The translations under genes and the position numbers were made by a program. The notes below the pieces were generated by a model. That model had not been told where the DNA came from and ran no database searches. It saw only the letters and a program-made list of their open reading frames with translations. Below are positions 1 through 8,834 of a stretch of 44,380 bases of DNA, piece by piece. The DNA comes from an uncultured Chloroflexus sp. (GTDB lineage: Bacteria > Chloroflexota > Chloroflexia > Chloroflexales > Chloroflexaceae): NCBI RefSeq assembly GCF_937951745.1, contig NZ_CALFBQ010000002.1:1-44380 (forward strand), read 5' to 3'. The stretch's first letter is position 1, and every line of letters starts with the position of its first letter.

Positions 1-13
1 TGGGATTGCTCCC

Positions 14-1501
<1,488 letters not shown>

Positions 1502-1749
1502 TGGTGCTGAGCCACAGCTTGCGCTGTTTCCCGTCACCGAATTGACATGGCGTTTATCTCTGGTTCACTCGTCATTCAGTTGTGAAGGTGCTTCTGCGGA
1601 ACGAGGGAGAAAACAAAACCAAGAAAACTCAGCGTACTGAATTTTCTTGGCGACGTCTCTGAATTGTCTTCAGCGCGTTTCGCTCGAGTTTGCTCTCCAC
1701 TTGTTTGGTCTGCCTCGCTGCTCGCGAGTGAGACCTCGTTCGTTCCAGC
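1502..1749 (-). other. Leader of the 16S rRNA transcript with a terminator-like hairpin
   Basis: This is the transcribed spacer between the predicted rRNA start point (about 1749) and the mature 16S 5' end. It contains no credible gene. Its main feature is an inverted repeat at 1619-1650: on the minus strand CCAAGAAAA...TTTTCTTGG, extended inward by TTCAG/CTGAG around a TACG loop, giving about 14 pairs with one wobble. It is followed directly by a T-rich run, TTTTGTTTTCT (about 1618-1608). It has the layout of an intrinsic terminator, although the stem is AT-rich. A processing stem for RNase III or a site acted on by antitermination factors is equally possible. I did not find a clear boxA. 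Confidence 0.55.
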
Positions 1750-1755
1750 CCGCGT

Positions 1756-1784
1756 AGTATAGCACGCTGGTCGTAGGTTGTCAA
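1756..1784 (-). promoter_or_regulatory. rRNA operon promoter
   Basis: On the minus strand, a perfect -35 TTGACA (1784-1779) is followed after exactly 17 bases by TATACT (1761-1756). This puts transcription start near 1749, about 250 bases before mature 16S. The DNA just upstream (1790-1850) is rich in A and T tracts, as in UP elements of rRNA promoters. It is among the strongest sigma-70-type matches in the window. Confidence 0.85.
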
Positions 1785-1947
1785 GAGGGTACAAAATTTC
1801 GCATTTCTGCCCTTGAGGAAGCCTTAAATCAATTTTTTGAAGCAAGAGCAATTTTGTGAATTTTTCACCACTTTCACAACGAACCGTGCGCGCTAGCTGT
1901 GTTACGATTTATGAGGCATTGATTAGAACGACGAGCAGTGAGGAGCT

Positions 1948-2931
1948 ATGCTGAACCTTTCGCAAGCGTTGCGCAGCGTGTCGGTAGTTGAAATCGCCAG
2001 CTATATCCCGGGGCCACTTTGTGCCGCGATCCTTGCCAAGTTAGGGGCAACGGTGATCAAGATTGAACGTCCCGGCGGAGACCCGATGCGCACCCTACCT
2101 CCACTCGATCAGACTGGTGAAAATCCGCTCTTTTCGCTGCTTAATCACGCCAAGCAATGCCGGGTGCTGAATCTGCGCCAAGCAAACGATCAAGCAGTCT
2201 TGCACGATTTGGTACGGTCGGCTGATGTGCTGATCGATGGCTTGCGCCCGGGTGCGCTTGGCCGGCTCGGTCTGTCTGATGACGTGTTGTTACAGGCTAA
2301 TCCGCGGTTGCTGATAGTAGCCATTGGCGGTGCGCCGGCAACCCATACGCGCCGCGCCGAGGCGTTGCACGATTTGAACGCACAAGCGTTAAGCGGGTTG
2401 CTCGCTGCTGGCGAGCCGCCACCGCGCGTACCCGGTGTTCACGCCGCTGATATGGTGAGCGGCTTGATGGCCGCCAGCGCCGTCTTGGCCGGCTTGCTCG
2501 CCCGTACTACGACCGGCCAAGGCGGTCGCATCGAAACCTCAATGCTTGCCGCTGCGCGTTGGCTCAATACACCAGCATTGGCGCTCGCGATCGCTGGGTT
2601 GGCGGCTGATGATACGCTTAGCGGTGGTCTCGCTTGTTACCGTCTGTATCAGACGGCTGATGGCCGCTTTCTCGCTGTCGCTGCACTCGAAACCCATTTC
2701 TGGCAACGGGTCTGCACGGCGCTCAACCGGCCCGATCTCGTTCCATTACAGTACGACCCTGCTGCTCAGCCGATACTCACCACTGCGCTAGCGGCGGCTT
2801 TTCGCCAGCGCTCACTCACTGAATGGATGGCAATCTTCGCGCCGCTCGACGCATGTGTTTCGCCCGTCTTGACCCCGCAAGAAGCAGCGCAAGACGGACC
2901 GGTAAGCGTGGCGTTGGCGATCGAAACCTGA
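1948..2931 (+). CDS. CaiB/BaiF (class III) CoA-transferase family protein, short form
   Basis: A 327-residue protein that would move CoA between carboxylic acids, or act on acyl-CoA like alpha-methylacyl-CoA racemase. The N-terminus has the family pattern (VVEIASYIPGPLCAAILAKL, then GATVIKIERPGGDP at 33-46). The catalytic Asp is probably D168 in the HAADMVSG segment. Family members are usually near 400 residues. This one stops soon after the TPQEAA segment (about 310), where others continue for several tens of residues, so the C-terminal tail is missing or very short. GGAG lies just before the ATG. Its stop is one base from the stop of the converging gene. Chloroflexus uses class III transferases in the 3-hydroxypropionate bicycle (malyl, citramalyl and mesaconyl steps). 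This shorter protein is not clearly any of those, and its substrate is unknown. A weak extended -10 (TGTTACGAT, 1900-1908) may drive it. Confidence 0.85.
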   Translation: MLNLSQALRSVSVVEIASYIPGPLCAAILAKLGATVIKIERPGGDPMRTLPPLDQTGENPLFSLLNHAKQCRVLNLRQANDQAVLHDLVRSADVLIDGLRPGALGRLGLSDDVLLQANPRLLIVAIGGAPATHTRRAEALHDLNAQALSGLLAAGEPPPRVPGVHAADMVSGLMAASAVLAGLLARTTTGQGGRIETSMLAAARWLNTPALALAIAGLAADDTLSGGLACYRLYQTADGRFLAVAALETHFWQRVCTALNRPDLVPLQYDPAAQPILTTALAAAFRQRSLTEWMAIFAPLDACVSPVLTPQEAAQDGPVSVALAIET

Positions 2932-2932
2932 T

Positions 2933-3829
2933 CTACGGCATCGGGTTAACCGATTGGCCAGCCGCAAGTTGGGCAATCGCCGGTCGTAGCTCGTCGAAGG
3001 TAATCCCACCTTCGTAGCGCGCTTGGATTACACCGTTGCCATCGACAAGGAATGTCCACGGCTCGGTGCGGAGATTCCACTCTTGCATCGCCGGCACGAG
3101 CTTGGCCTGTTGAAACGACTCGCCGAATGGATAGGGGTACACCTCAACGTGAATGAAGTTGACCCGATCGCCAAATTCGCTCTTGAGTTGCTTCAAAACA
3201 CTCATATTCGGTGCGCAAACCGCTGTTTGGCAGAAACTTGGCGTTGAGAACGTCACCACGAATGGCTTGCCGCTCGCTATAGCATCAGCAATGGTCAGCC
3301 GGTAGAAATCAGGATCAGGCCGCGGGTCTGAGGTTAACTGATCGAGCGCAGGCACATCAGCCGCGGTCAGATTGCGTGACGGGATGGCTTTATCACCGAC
3401 CATGGGCGCAAAGGCGCGCTCGCTTACATCGAGCCGAATGCGACTCTTCTGCGTACCACCTGCCTGCGGAATGACAATTTCGGCTTCCCAACCGCCAGCC
3501 CGATCGAGATTGGCGTAAGCAACGTAGAGACCGACCGGCAGCCCTTGACCTCGATAGACGGCCTTGGCCGTTGTGACCGGCTGGGTGCGATCACCGCCGG
3601 GGCCAACGTAGTATAATGTTACATCAAGTGAAAGATTTGGATCGTTGAGCGGCACACCACCCTGTAATAAGCCAAACGGCAGCCGGTTAAGACCAACCAC
3701 CAATTCTGATGCGGCAATCACTGGTGCAATTGGCGCCGCCTCGGCTTGAGGTGACGCTACTTGGCGGCCACAGCCTGAGATGAAAACGGCCACGAGCAAC
3801 ACCATCGCCAAAATAAGACGCGAGTGCAT
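2933..3829 (-). CDS. Lipoprotein with C-terminal thioredoxin-like (redoxin/SCO-like) domain
   Basis: A 298-residue protein with a lipoprotein signal (hydrophobic stretch then ISGC, Cys20), so it is probably anchored on the outer face of the membrane. Residues of about 35-165 form a domain I do not recognise. The C-terminal half (about 175-295) looks thioredoxin-like: PFVVTFSTPSFCQTAVCAPN, with a CxxxxC pair, then FIHVEVYP and a WTFLVDGNGVIQARYEG segment typical of TlpA/SCO-type folds. The likely role is thiol-disulfide exchange or metal delivery to exported cytochromes or oxidases. The upstream neighbour, 15 bases away, is a FixH/YtkA-like lipoprotein, which fits metal or oxidase assembly, but that is inference. 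GAGGAG lies 10 bases before the ATG. Confidence 0.8.
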   Translation of the reverse strand: MHSRLILAMVLLVAVFISGCGRQVASPQAEAAPIAPVIAASELVVGLNRLPFGLLQGGVPLNDPNLSLDVTLYYVGPGGDRTQPVTTAKAVYRGQGLPVGLYVAYANLDRAGGWEAEIVIPQAGGTQKSRIRLDVSERAFAPMVGDKAIPSRNLTAADVPALDQLTSDPRPDPDFYRLTIADAIASGKPFVVTFSTPSFCQTAVCAPNMSVLKQLKSEFGDRVNFIHVEVYPYPFGESFQQAKLVPAMQEWNLRTEPWTFLVDGNGVIQARYEGGITFDELRPAIAQLAAGQSVNPMP

Positions 3830-3844
3830 AACAAACGTTCTCCT

Positions 3845-4243
3845 CTATTGCAAGACATCACGACGAAACGTGGCTCGATACGTGGTTTCGGCTCGTTCCA
3901 CCACAACGGTAATTTCCCACCAGCCTTCCATAGTGTACGCTGTGCGCGTCCAATAACGCCCCGGCCCGTCTGGCAAGGCGACCGGTCGCGTCACCCCCAT
4001 TGGCATCTCCGGCATATCGAGATCGAGATACACGTTGGCGTCATTAACCGGATTGCCCTGCGCGTCAGTGAGCAAAACCACAAAATCGACCGCCGTATTC
4101 ATCTTGGCCCGGTCGGGCGTGTCGAGAGTGATTGACAAGCCATCAACGATTTTCGTTTCGCGCAACGGTGTCACGCTGTTGCCACACGCCGTTACGAGAG
4201 CAAGCAAGACAACAAAACCGAGTGAACGAATGAAACCCGTCAT
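3845..4243 (-). CDS. FixH/YtkA-like lipoprotein
   Basis: A 132-residue exported lipoprotein: signal segment GFVVLLALVTAC with lipobox Cys20, then one beta-sandwich domain. The domain carries the hallmarks of the YtkA/FixH family: DAQGNPVNDANVYLDLDMPEMPMG (about 60-83), then GPGRYWTRTAYTMEGWWEITV (about 93-113). Related proteins are linked with copper handling or cytochrome oxidase assembly, and the Met-rich MPEMPMG patch is compatible with that. The start codon overlaps the stop of the preceding membrane-protein gene by four bases (ATGA), so the two are probably translationally coupled. The thioredoxin-like lipoprotein follows 15 bases downstream. Confidence 0.75.
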   Translation of the reverse strand: MTGFIRSLGFVVLLALVTACGNSVTPLRETKIVDGLSITLDTPDRAKMNTAVDFVVLLTDAQGNPVNDANVYLDLDMPEMPMGVTRPVALPDGPGRYWTRTAYTMEGWWEITVVVERAETTYRATFRRDVLQ

Positions 4244-4890
4244 AGCGATTTCCGTACACCTTCGACCAACAATGGCAAGGCTGCCAACTGGACCAGATGA
4301 AACAGGCCGTTGTGATCGAATGGTATCTCGCCAATCACGACTTCAAGCGAACTGGTCTGAATACCAGCGGCAGCGATCGTGACTAAAATCCCCAGCATGA
4401 TCCGATCAGCACCGGGCAATTGGCGACGACGGGCCAAATCGGCATAGATAGCCAATGCACTGACCATCGCTACCAATTCGTAGATAATAAACGCGAGAAA
4501 ACCCCGCTGCACCCGCCGGCTGAGCCACGTAAAACCGGGAGCGATTAGGGCTAGCACTGGCAAAACGCACTGCCCGGTTCGTTCTCCCCAGCGATCGCTG
4601 AACGCAGCGGTCGTGAAAAGAGCAATGATGAGTGCCAGCAATACGTTCAGCGGTTGCCACAAACGCTCACGGGTTGAGGGTGAGAGGCGCAACCCATGCA
4701 CAATAGCCCCCAGCGCACTGCTGGCGGCCAAGAGGGCAAAAGCGACTTGCCAGATGCGCCGGCGCCAACCTGCAACGCCGCGTAAGCGTTGTATCGAAAT
4801 CAGCGCTGCTCCTGCCAGCGCCAAATCAGTTGCCGCTGTGGTCTGTTCACGCCGATCAGCAATAAGGAGATCGACAAGCCATTGCTTCAC
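4240..4890 (-). CDS. Polytopic membrane protein of unknown function
   Basis: A 216-residue protein with about six to seven hydrophobic segments (near 22-38, 47-66, 80-97, 107-122, 130-150, 165-180 and 195-212). Noticeable polar residues include His in AIVHGLRL and a GLFHLVQ motif near the C-terminus. It recalls small seven-helix DUF6962-type or alkaline-ceramidase-like membrane proteins, but I cannot assign it firmly. Translation starts at GTG 4890, with AAGG seven bases upstream. The gene overlaps the FixH-like lipoprotein by four bases and lies 14 bases after the DUF507 gene, so it belongs to the same minus-strand transcript. The linkage suggests a membrane partner for the two lipoproteins. 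Confidence 0.75.
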   Translation of the reverse strand: MKQWLVDLLIADRREQTTAATDLALAGAALISIQRLRGVAGWRRRIWQVAFALLAASSALGAIVHGLRLSPSTRERLWQPLNVLLALIIALFTTAAFSDRWGERTGQCVLPVLALIAPGFTWLSRRVQRGFLAFIIYELVAMVSALAIYADLARRRQLPGADRIMLGILVTIAAAGIQTSSLEVVIGEIPFDHNGLFHLVQLAALPLLVEGVRKSL

Positions 4891-4904
4891 ATGGCAACCT
4901 TGGT

Positions 4905-5186
4905 CTAGAGCACAATCTTTCGTTCAGCGATCAGGCGCTGGCGCAAACGGCGAAAGAGCGTGTCGTAATCGAGCCGTTCGTGCGTAATCTCATATTTGTA
5001 CGCCTGCAACATCTGATGCACCTCGGCATTCAGGCGATCTTCCACCTGAAGTTCATCAGTCATAATATCGACAATGGCAGCCCGCAGTTCTGGATCGCCA
5101 GCTTGAAACAGCACCCCATCCGTCTCGGCCAACACATCGACCAGCATCGTCGCAAGTTGCTCAACTTTCGCTGGAGAAAGCTTCAT
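4905..5186 (-). CDS. DUF507 family protein
   Basis: A 93-residue soluble, largely helical protein. It has the DUF507 layout: MKLSPAKVEQLATMLVDVL at the N-terminus, an acidic middle (IMTDELQVEDRLNAEV), and a basic C-terminus with paired YDTLFRRLRQRL. The function of the family is unknown. GAGGGGG sits just before the ATG, a strong ribosome-binding site. The gene lies 11 bases after the class II aldolase gene and 14 bases before the membrane-protein gene, inside one tight minus-strand cluster. Confidence 0.8.
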   Translation of the reverse strand: MKLSPAKVEQLATMLVDVLAETDGVLFQAGDPELRAAIVDIMTDELQVEDRLNAEVHQMLQAYKYEITHERLDYDTLFRRLRQRLIAERKIVL

Positions 5187-5197
5187 TGGTGCCCCCT

Positions 5198-5875
5198 CTA
5201 AATGCGTCCAGCGGCCCGAAACGCGCGCCGCACCTCGGCTAGTTCGGCGAGCCGTTCGGGCGGCAACGGGCGCGCGCCGCCAAAGAGATGGGCCGCCAGC
5301 AAGGTGCGCGCGCAGTGTTCAATTTGTTCCATGCGGTGAAACGCCTGCATCAACGTGGCACCGTAGGTCAAGGCGCCATGGTAGGCCAGCAAGATGGCCT
5401 CGTGATCGGCGACAAACGGCGCAATCGCCGCGCCCATTTCAGGAGTGCCGGTCAGGGCGTAGGGTGCGGTTGGAATTGGCCCTAAGGCGATCAACGCCTC
5501 TGGCAACAATGGTTCCGCTAAGTTGACTCCGGCTAACGTCGCCCCCACTGCCGTTGGCGGATGGGCATGGACGCACGCCATCACGTCGGGCCGCTGGCGA
5601 TAGACGAAGAGGTGCAGATAGCGCTCGGACGATGGTTGGCGGCCCGGCGCACCCCGAATCAAGTGGCCATCAAGATCAACTACAACGACATCGTCAACGG
5701 ATAACATCCCCTTCGCCAAACCTGCCGGCGTCATCAGGATCGTCCCATCGGGCAACCGCGCCGAGAGATTGCCGTCGCCGGCAACGATCAACCCGCGCTC
5801 GTACAATAAACGACCGCATAGAACCATCTCGGCGCGCAGCGCCGCTTCTACCTCAGTGAGTTCGGTGGTTGTCAT
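5198..5875 (-). CDS. Class II aldolase/adducin family protein (FucA/AraD-like)
   Basis: A 225-residue zinc-dependent aldolase or epimerase of the L-fuculose-phosphate aldolase group. From ATG 5875 the visible features are: AGDGNLSARL (32-41), which begins the substrate pocket; MTPAGLAKG (48-56) for phosphate binding; Glu84 in PSSERYLHL as probable catalytic acid; and zinc ligands His103 and His105 (VHAHPPTAV) and His166 (YHGAL). I chose ATG 5875 because it gives the usual family N-terminus. A start at 5920 would add 15 atypical residues. The start lies 23 bases inside the 3' end of the preceding gene. The natural substrate cannot be read from the sequence. Confidence 0.88.
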   Translation of the reverse strand: MTTTELTEVEAALRAEMVLCGRLLYERGLIVAGDGNLSARLPDGTILMTPAGLAKGMLSVDDVVVVDLDGHLIRGAPGRQPSSERYLHLFVYRQRPDVMACVHAHPPTAVGATLAGVNLAEPLLPEALIALGPIPTAPYALTGTPEMGAAIAPFVADHEAILLAYHGALTYGATLMQAFHRMEQIEHCARTLLAAHLFGGARPLPPERLAELAEVRRAFRAAGRI

Positions 5876-6944
5876 AGCGTTTGTGTTGGCGTAAACGGAA
5901 GAACAAGACAGCGGCAACAATCCAGCCCGACCATGCCAGCAGCGGACGGCTAAACCGCATGATAAGCATTACGATGAGTAGTACGGTTCGCAAACTCTGA
6001 ATTACTAGCCGCTTAGCAAGGTCAGGGCGTGGCGTTGCCGTCCAATCAATCTGGTTGAGACGCGGCAATAAGCCGCGTTCCACACACCCTTCAAGTGAAA
6101 AGAGGTAAAGGGTATCGGTGTAATGTGCGGCGAGTTGCAAATCACGTTCGAGCGCGTCCCACGTGAGTGGAGGCAAATCTTCGGCGCTGCTTGATCGCAC
6201 GGCGCTGCCGACAATACAACCGACCCCGATCGCATCAGCCGCCGGGCCGTAACTGTCGATCAGCGCGCCACCAAGATCGTTACCCAATTTTTCGATCGGA
6301 ATACTGCTAAAGCAGAGCAACACCTCTACGTCAGCCGGGAGATCGACAATATCGAGTGCGCGTTGAATGGTTGTAGTCGCAGCACGCCGATCATCGATGA
6401 TCAAGGGCAACTGGTAGGTATGCACCTCGTAGCCGTCGTGGTGCATTTCGGCGATCAAATCAATGTAAGCGGACCGCGCGCTCTCGTACAAGACATTTTC
6501 GTGGGCGAGCCAGATCCGGCGAGCAATGTCACGAATGCCACGTCGCCGGCTGGCAATCACTTCCCCTAGCGGAGGCTCAATATCAAGCCCAATCGCCTGA
6601 AAGTGCAGCTTGTGCGCGATCGCCCATTGCCGCGCGGCACGGTAGCGCTCAATCGCTTGCGGATAGTTCTGGAGGTTAAACCAGAACCCTTCTTCCGCCG
6701 GCAATAGCAACCATGCAATCACCGGGATCCGGTGTTGGTTGAGGGTGGCAATTGCTTGCGCCGTCTCTGCCGAGAGATTGTGCAGGGCGACAGCAACGCC
6801 GTACTCACCGGCGGCGAGAAAGTCGAGCAACCCCGGTGTGGCGAGTAACTCAAGCAGGGCCGGCCCCTCAAGCTCACAGAAGAAGATGATGTGGGGTCGT
6901 CCCAGCGTTGATGGTATTACGGCTGGCAGTGATCTCGTTTGCAC
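5853..6944 (-). CDS. Unrecognised protein, possibly TIM-barrel-like, with C-terminal membrane segment
   Basis: A 363-residue protein I cannot place in a named family. The N-terminal 290 residues alternate short hydrophobic strands (HIIFFCELEG, GVAVALHNL, IPVIAWLLLP, FQAIGLDIEPP at about 116-125, VEVLLCFSSIP) with helices, as in a TIM barrel. The strand-borne DIEPP pair of acidic residues resembles glycoside-hydrolase-type active sites, but that is inference. The C-terminus (about 315-350) has hydrophobic helices followed by a basic tail, suggesting membrane attachment. The start is GTG 6944 with no Shine-Dalgarno sequence. A perfect extended -10 ends six bases upstream, so the mRNA may be leaderless. 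The gene overlaps the downstream aldolase gene by 23 bases. Confidence 0.7.
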   Translation of the reverse strand: MQTRSLPAVIPSTLGRPHIIFFCELEGPALLELLATPGLLDFLAAGEYGVAVALHNLSAETAQAIATLNQHRIPVIAWLLLPAEEGFWFNLQNYPQAIERYRAARQWAIAHKLHFQAIGLDIEPPLGEVIASRRRGIRDIARRIWLAHENVLYESARSAYIDLIAEMHHDGYEVHTYQLPLIIDDRRAATTTIQRALDIVDLPADVEVLLCFSSIPIEKLGNDLGGALIDSYGPAADAIGVGCIVGSAVRSSSAEDLPPLTWDALERDLQLAAHYTDTLYLFSLEGCVERGLLPRLNQIDWTATPRPDLAKRLVIQSLRTVLLIVMLIMRFSRPLLAWSGWIVAAVLFFRLRQHKRYDNHRTH

Positions 6945-6950
6945 GTCTGC

Positions 6951-6959
6951 ATTATAGCA
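6951..6959 (-). promoter_or_regulatory. Extended -10 promoter giving a predicted leaderless mRNA
   Basis: On the minus strand, TGC followed by a perfect TATAAT (hexamer 6956-6951). No good -35 is present, as is usual for extended -10 promoters. With six bases between hexamer and start point, transcription would begin at 6944, the first base of the GTG start codon of the next gene. It lies in the 24-base gap after the amidase gene. Confidence 0.55.
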
Positions 6960-6968
6960 CTGTCGCTT

Positions 6969-8387
6969 TCACGCCGTCGCCAGTTGCGGATGGCGCCGCC
7001 AGTGTTGCGTCGCCTGCTCATAGGCGTAAGCTAGTTGTAAGACTCTGACATCGGCACGCGGACGGCCGATGATCTGCAACCCGACCGGTAATCCGTCATG
7101 GGTGAAGCCGGCTGGCACGGCGATTGCCGGCGTATTACAGACCGAGATGTAGTAGCACGAGCGCATCCATTCGATATAGTTGCGCATCGGTATGCCATTG
7201 ATCTCGGTAATATACGGTTGGTCGACCGGGAATGGCGGCACTTGGCTCACCGGCGCGATAATGAATTCATAGGTCTGCATAAACTCGTGCAGGCGTGCTA
7301 GCAACGCCGCGTGTAAGCGCATTGCACGCCCAACCTGCGGCCCGCTCAACGCTCGCCCGGCCTCGATGTTCCAAACCACCGTATCTTTCATACGAGCGCG
7401 TTCGCGATCGAGCAGCTCACCGAGTGCAAGTTCGTAGCGAAAGGCGCGCATGACCTGAAAGATCTCGTCGGCGTCGCTGAGATCAGGAGTCGCCTCTTCC
7501 ACAATGCAACCGAGCTGCTCGAACACGGCCCGTTGCGCGGCAATCACGTCGCTCACCCGCGAATCAACCGGCAAACCACCTAGATCCGGACTCCACGCCA
7601 CCCGCACACCGCGCAGATCGCATTCAAGCGGTTGGGCAAAGATGCTGGCCGGCTCGCTGATCGAGAGCGGCGCGCGTGGATCAGGCCCGGCAATGGCTTG
7701 CAAGATCAGGGCAATATCGGCCACCGTGCGCGCCATTGGGCCATCGATCGCGAATGGCAAGTATGGGGTGGGATCCGGCCAAACCGGCACGCGACCGGGT
7801 GAGGTGCGAAAACCGACCACGTTACAATAACCGGCTGGATTGCGCAGCGAGCCGCCCAAATCGCTCCCATCGGCAATCGGGATCATCCCGCATGCCAATG
7901 CCACGGCCGCCCCGCCACTACTGCCACCGCAGGTTTTGCTTAGGTCGTAGGGATTGCGGGTGGGGCCAAAAATTGGGTTAAAGGTCTGCGAACCAGCGCC
8001 AAATTCGGGAGTGTTGGTCTTGCCGATAGTCACGGCCCCGGCAGCTTTGAGGCGAGCAACGATCAGAGCGTCGAAGTCGGGCACAAAATCGGCAAAGATC
8101 GGCGAGCCATAGGTGGTACGCATGCCTTTGGTTTCGGCCAGATCTTTGTGCGCCACCGGCAAGCCAGCCAACGGGCCGGGATCCTCACCGCGCGCTAGCG
8201 CCTGATCAATGGCACGAGCGCGATCACGCGCACCTTCCACATCGAGCGTGACAATCGCATTCACCAATGGATTGAGCGCTTCGATCCGAACTAAATGAGC
8301 CGCAAGCACTTCGCTGGCCGAGATGGCACGCTGGCGGATCAAACGGGCAATGGCGGTCGCCGGTTGTAAACAGAGGTCGGTAGGCAT
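6969..8387 (-). CDS. Amidase-signature family amidohydrolase
   Basis: A 472-residue enzyme of the amidase-signature family, which hydrolyses amide bonds with a Ser-cisSer-Lys triad. All three are visible: Lys81 (LPVAHKDL), Ser156 (CGGSSGGAAVA) and the nucleophile Ser180 (GSDLGGSLRNPAG). The 24-residue spacing of the two serines is as expected. The length is typical. Sequence alone does not tell a general amidase from GatA. No gatB or gatC is adjacent, and the C-terminal part (PVSQVPPFPVDQPY) is like free-standing amidases, so a catabolic or detoxifying amidase is more likely. It is the first gene of the minus-strand cluster; the ATG is preceded by GAGAG. Confidence 0.88.
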   Translation of the reverse strand: MPTDLCLQPATAIARLIRQRAISASEVLAAHLVRIEALNPLVNAIVTLDVEGARDRARAIDQALARGEDPGPLAGLPVAHKDLAETKGMRTTYGSPIFADFVPDFDALIVARLKAAGAVTIGKTNTPEFGAGSQTFNPIFGPTRNPYDLSKTCGGSSGGAAVALACGMIPIADGSDLGGSLRNPAGYCNVVGFRTSPGRVPVWPDPTPYLPFAIDGPMARTVADIALILQAIAGPDPRAPLSISEPASIFAQPLECDLRGVRVAWSPDLGGLPVDSRVSDVIAAQRAVFEQLGCIVEEATPDLSDADEIFQVMRAFRYELALGELLDRERARMKDTVVWNIEAGRALSGPQVGRAMRLHAALLARLHEFMQTYEFIIAPVSQVPPFPVDQPYITEINGIPMRNYIEWMRSCYYISVCNTPAIAVPAGFTHDGLPVGLQIIGRPRADVRVLQLAYAYEQATQHWRRHPQLATA

Positions 8388-8834
8388 AGGAATCTCTCGT
8401 TCAAGGCAACGGATGGTAGCGATCGGTCATTATCGCAGCTCGCAGAGGTTATGATACATCGGAATGCCTACAATGGATTGCAAGTCTTTCCTATGATGGC
8501 AGGCCTGATGTGGGAATAGCCACGAAAAGACACACATGACGCAAAGAGGAAACGTCAAGATTTTGGAGACTTTTGTGTGTTTCTGTGACAATTCCAAGCC
8601 CCACGCCGCCCGCAATATCCCCGGCCCTAAAGGGTCGAGCGATGGGTGCGAAGCCCGCTCCGCAGGCTTGGTTACCACTAATGCAGAAGGTGACCAGCAG
8701 ATTTTTGCGGCTTTTGTACGTTTTGGCAGCTATTCCGTGGTGTATGATGAGAACGCATAGCAGAAGACAAGTATGAGCAACGGATTGTCTACCACAACCT
8801 AGGCTTTGCTCGTTTACGAAAGAAACCATGCCTA
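8388..8834. repeat. Intergenic region with degenerate inverted repeats
   Basis: This 447-base gap between divergent genes has no convincing coding sequence. It contains related segments. The left arm at 8513-8536 (GGAATAGCCACGAAAAGACACACA) reappears inverted at 8574-8595 (TGTGTGTTTCTGTGACAATTCC, read on plus). A further diverged plus-orientation copy lies at 8711-8736 (ending GGCAGCTATTCC). Between them is a GC-rich block (8600-8670). The pattern suggests remnants of a dispersed, hairpin-forming intergenic repeat. Promoters of the flanking genes should also be here, but I could not pick clear ones. Confidence 0.4.

Noticed and set aside
1576-1851. 91-residue frame on minus upstream of 16S
   Set aside because: It spans the rRNA promoter and leader hairpin. 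No ribosome-binding site and no protein-like pattern.
8491-8829. 112-residue minus-strand frame in the amidase/enoyl-reductase gap, and overlapping plus frames
   Set aside because: They follow degenerate repeats, lack ribosome-binding sites and have protein-unlike composition. Kept only as repeat sequence.
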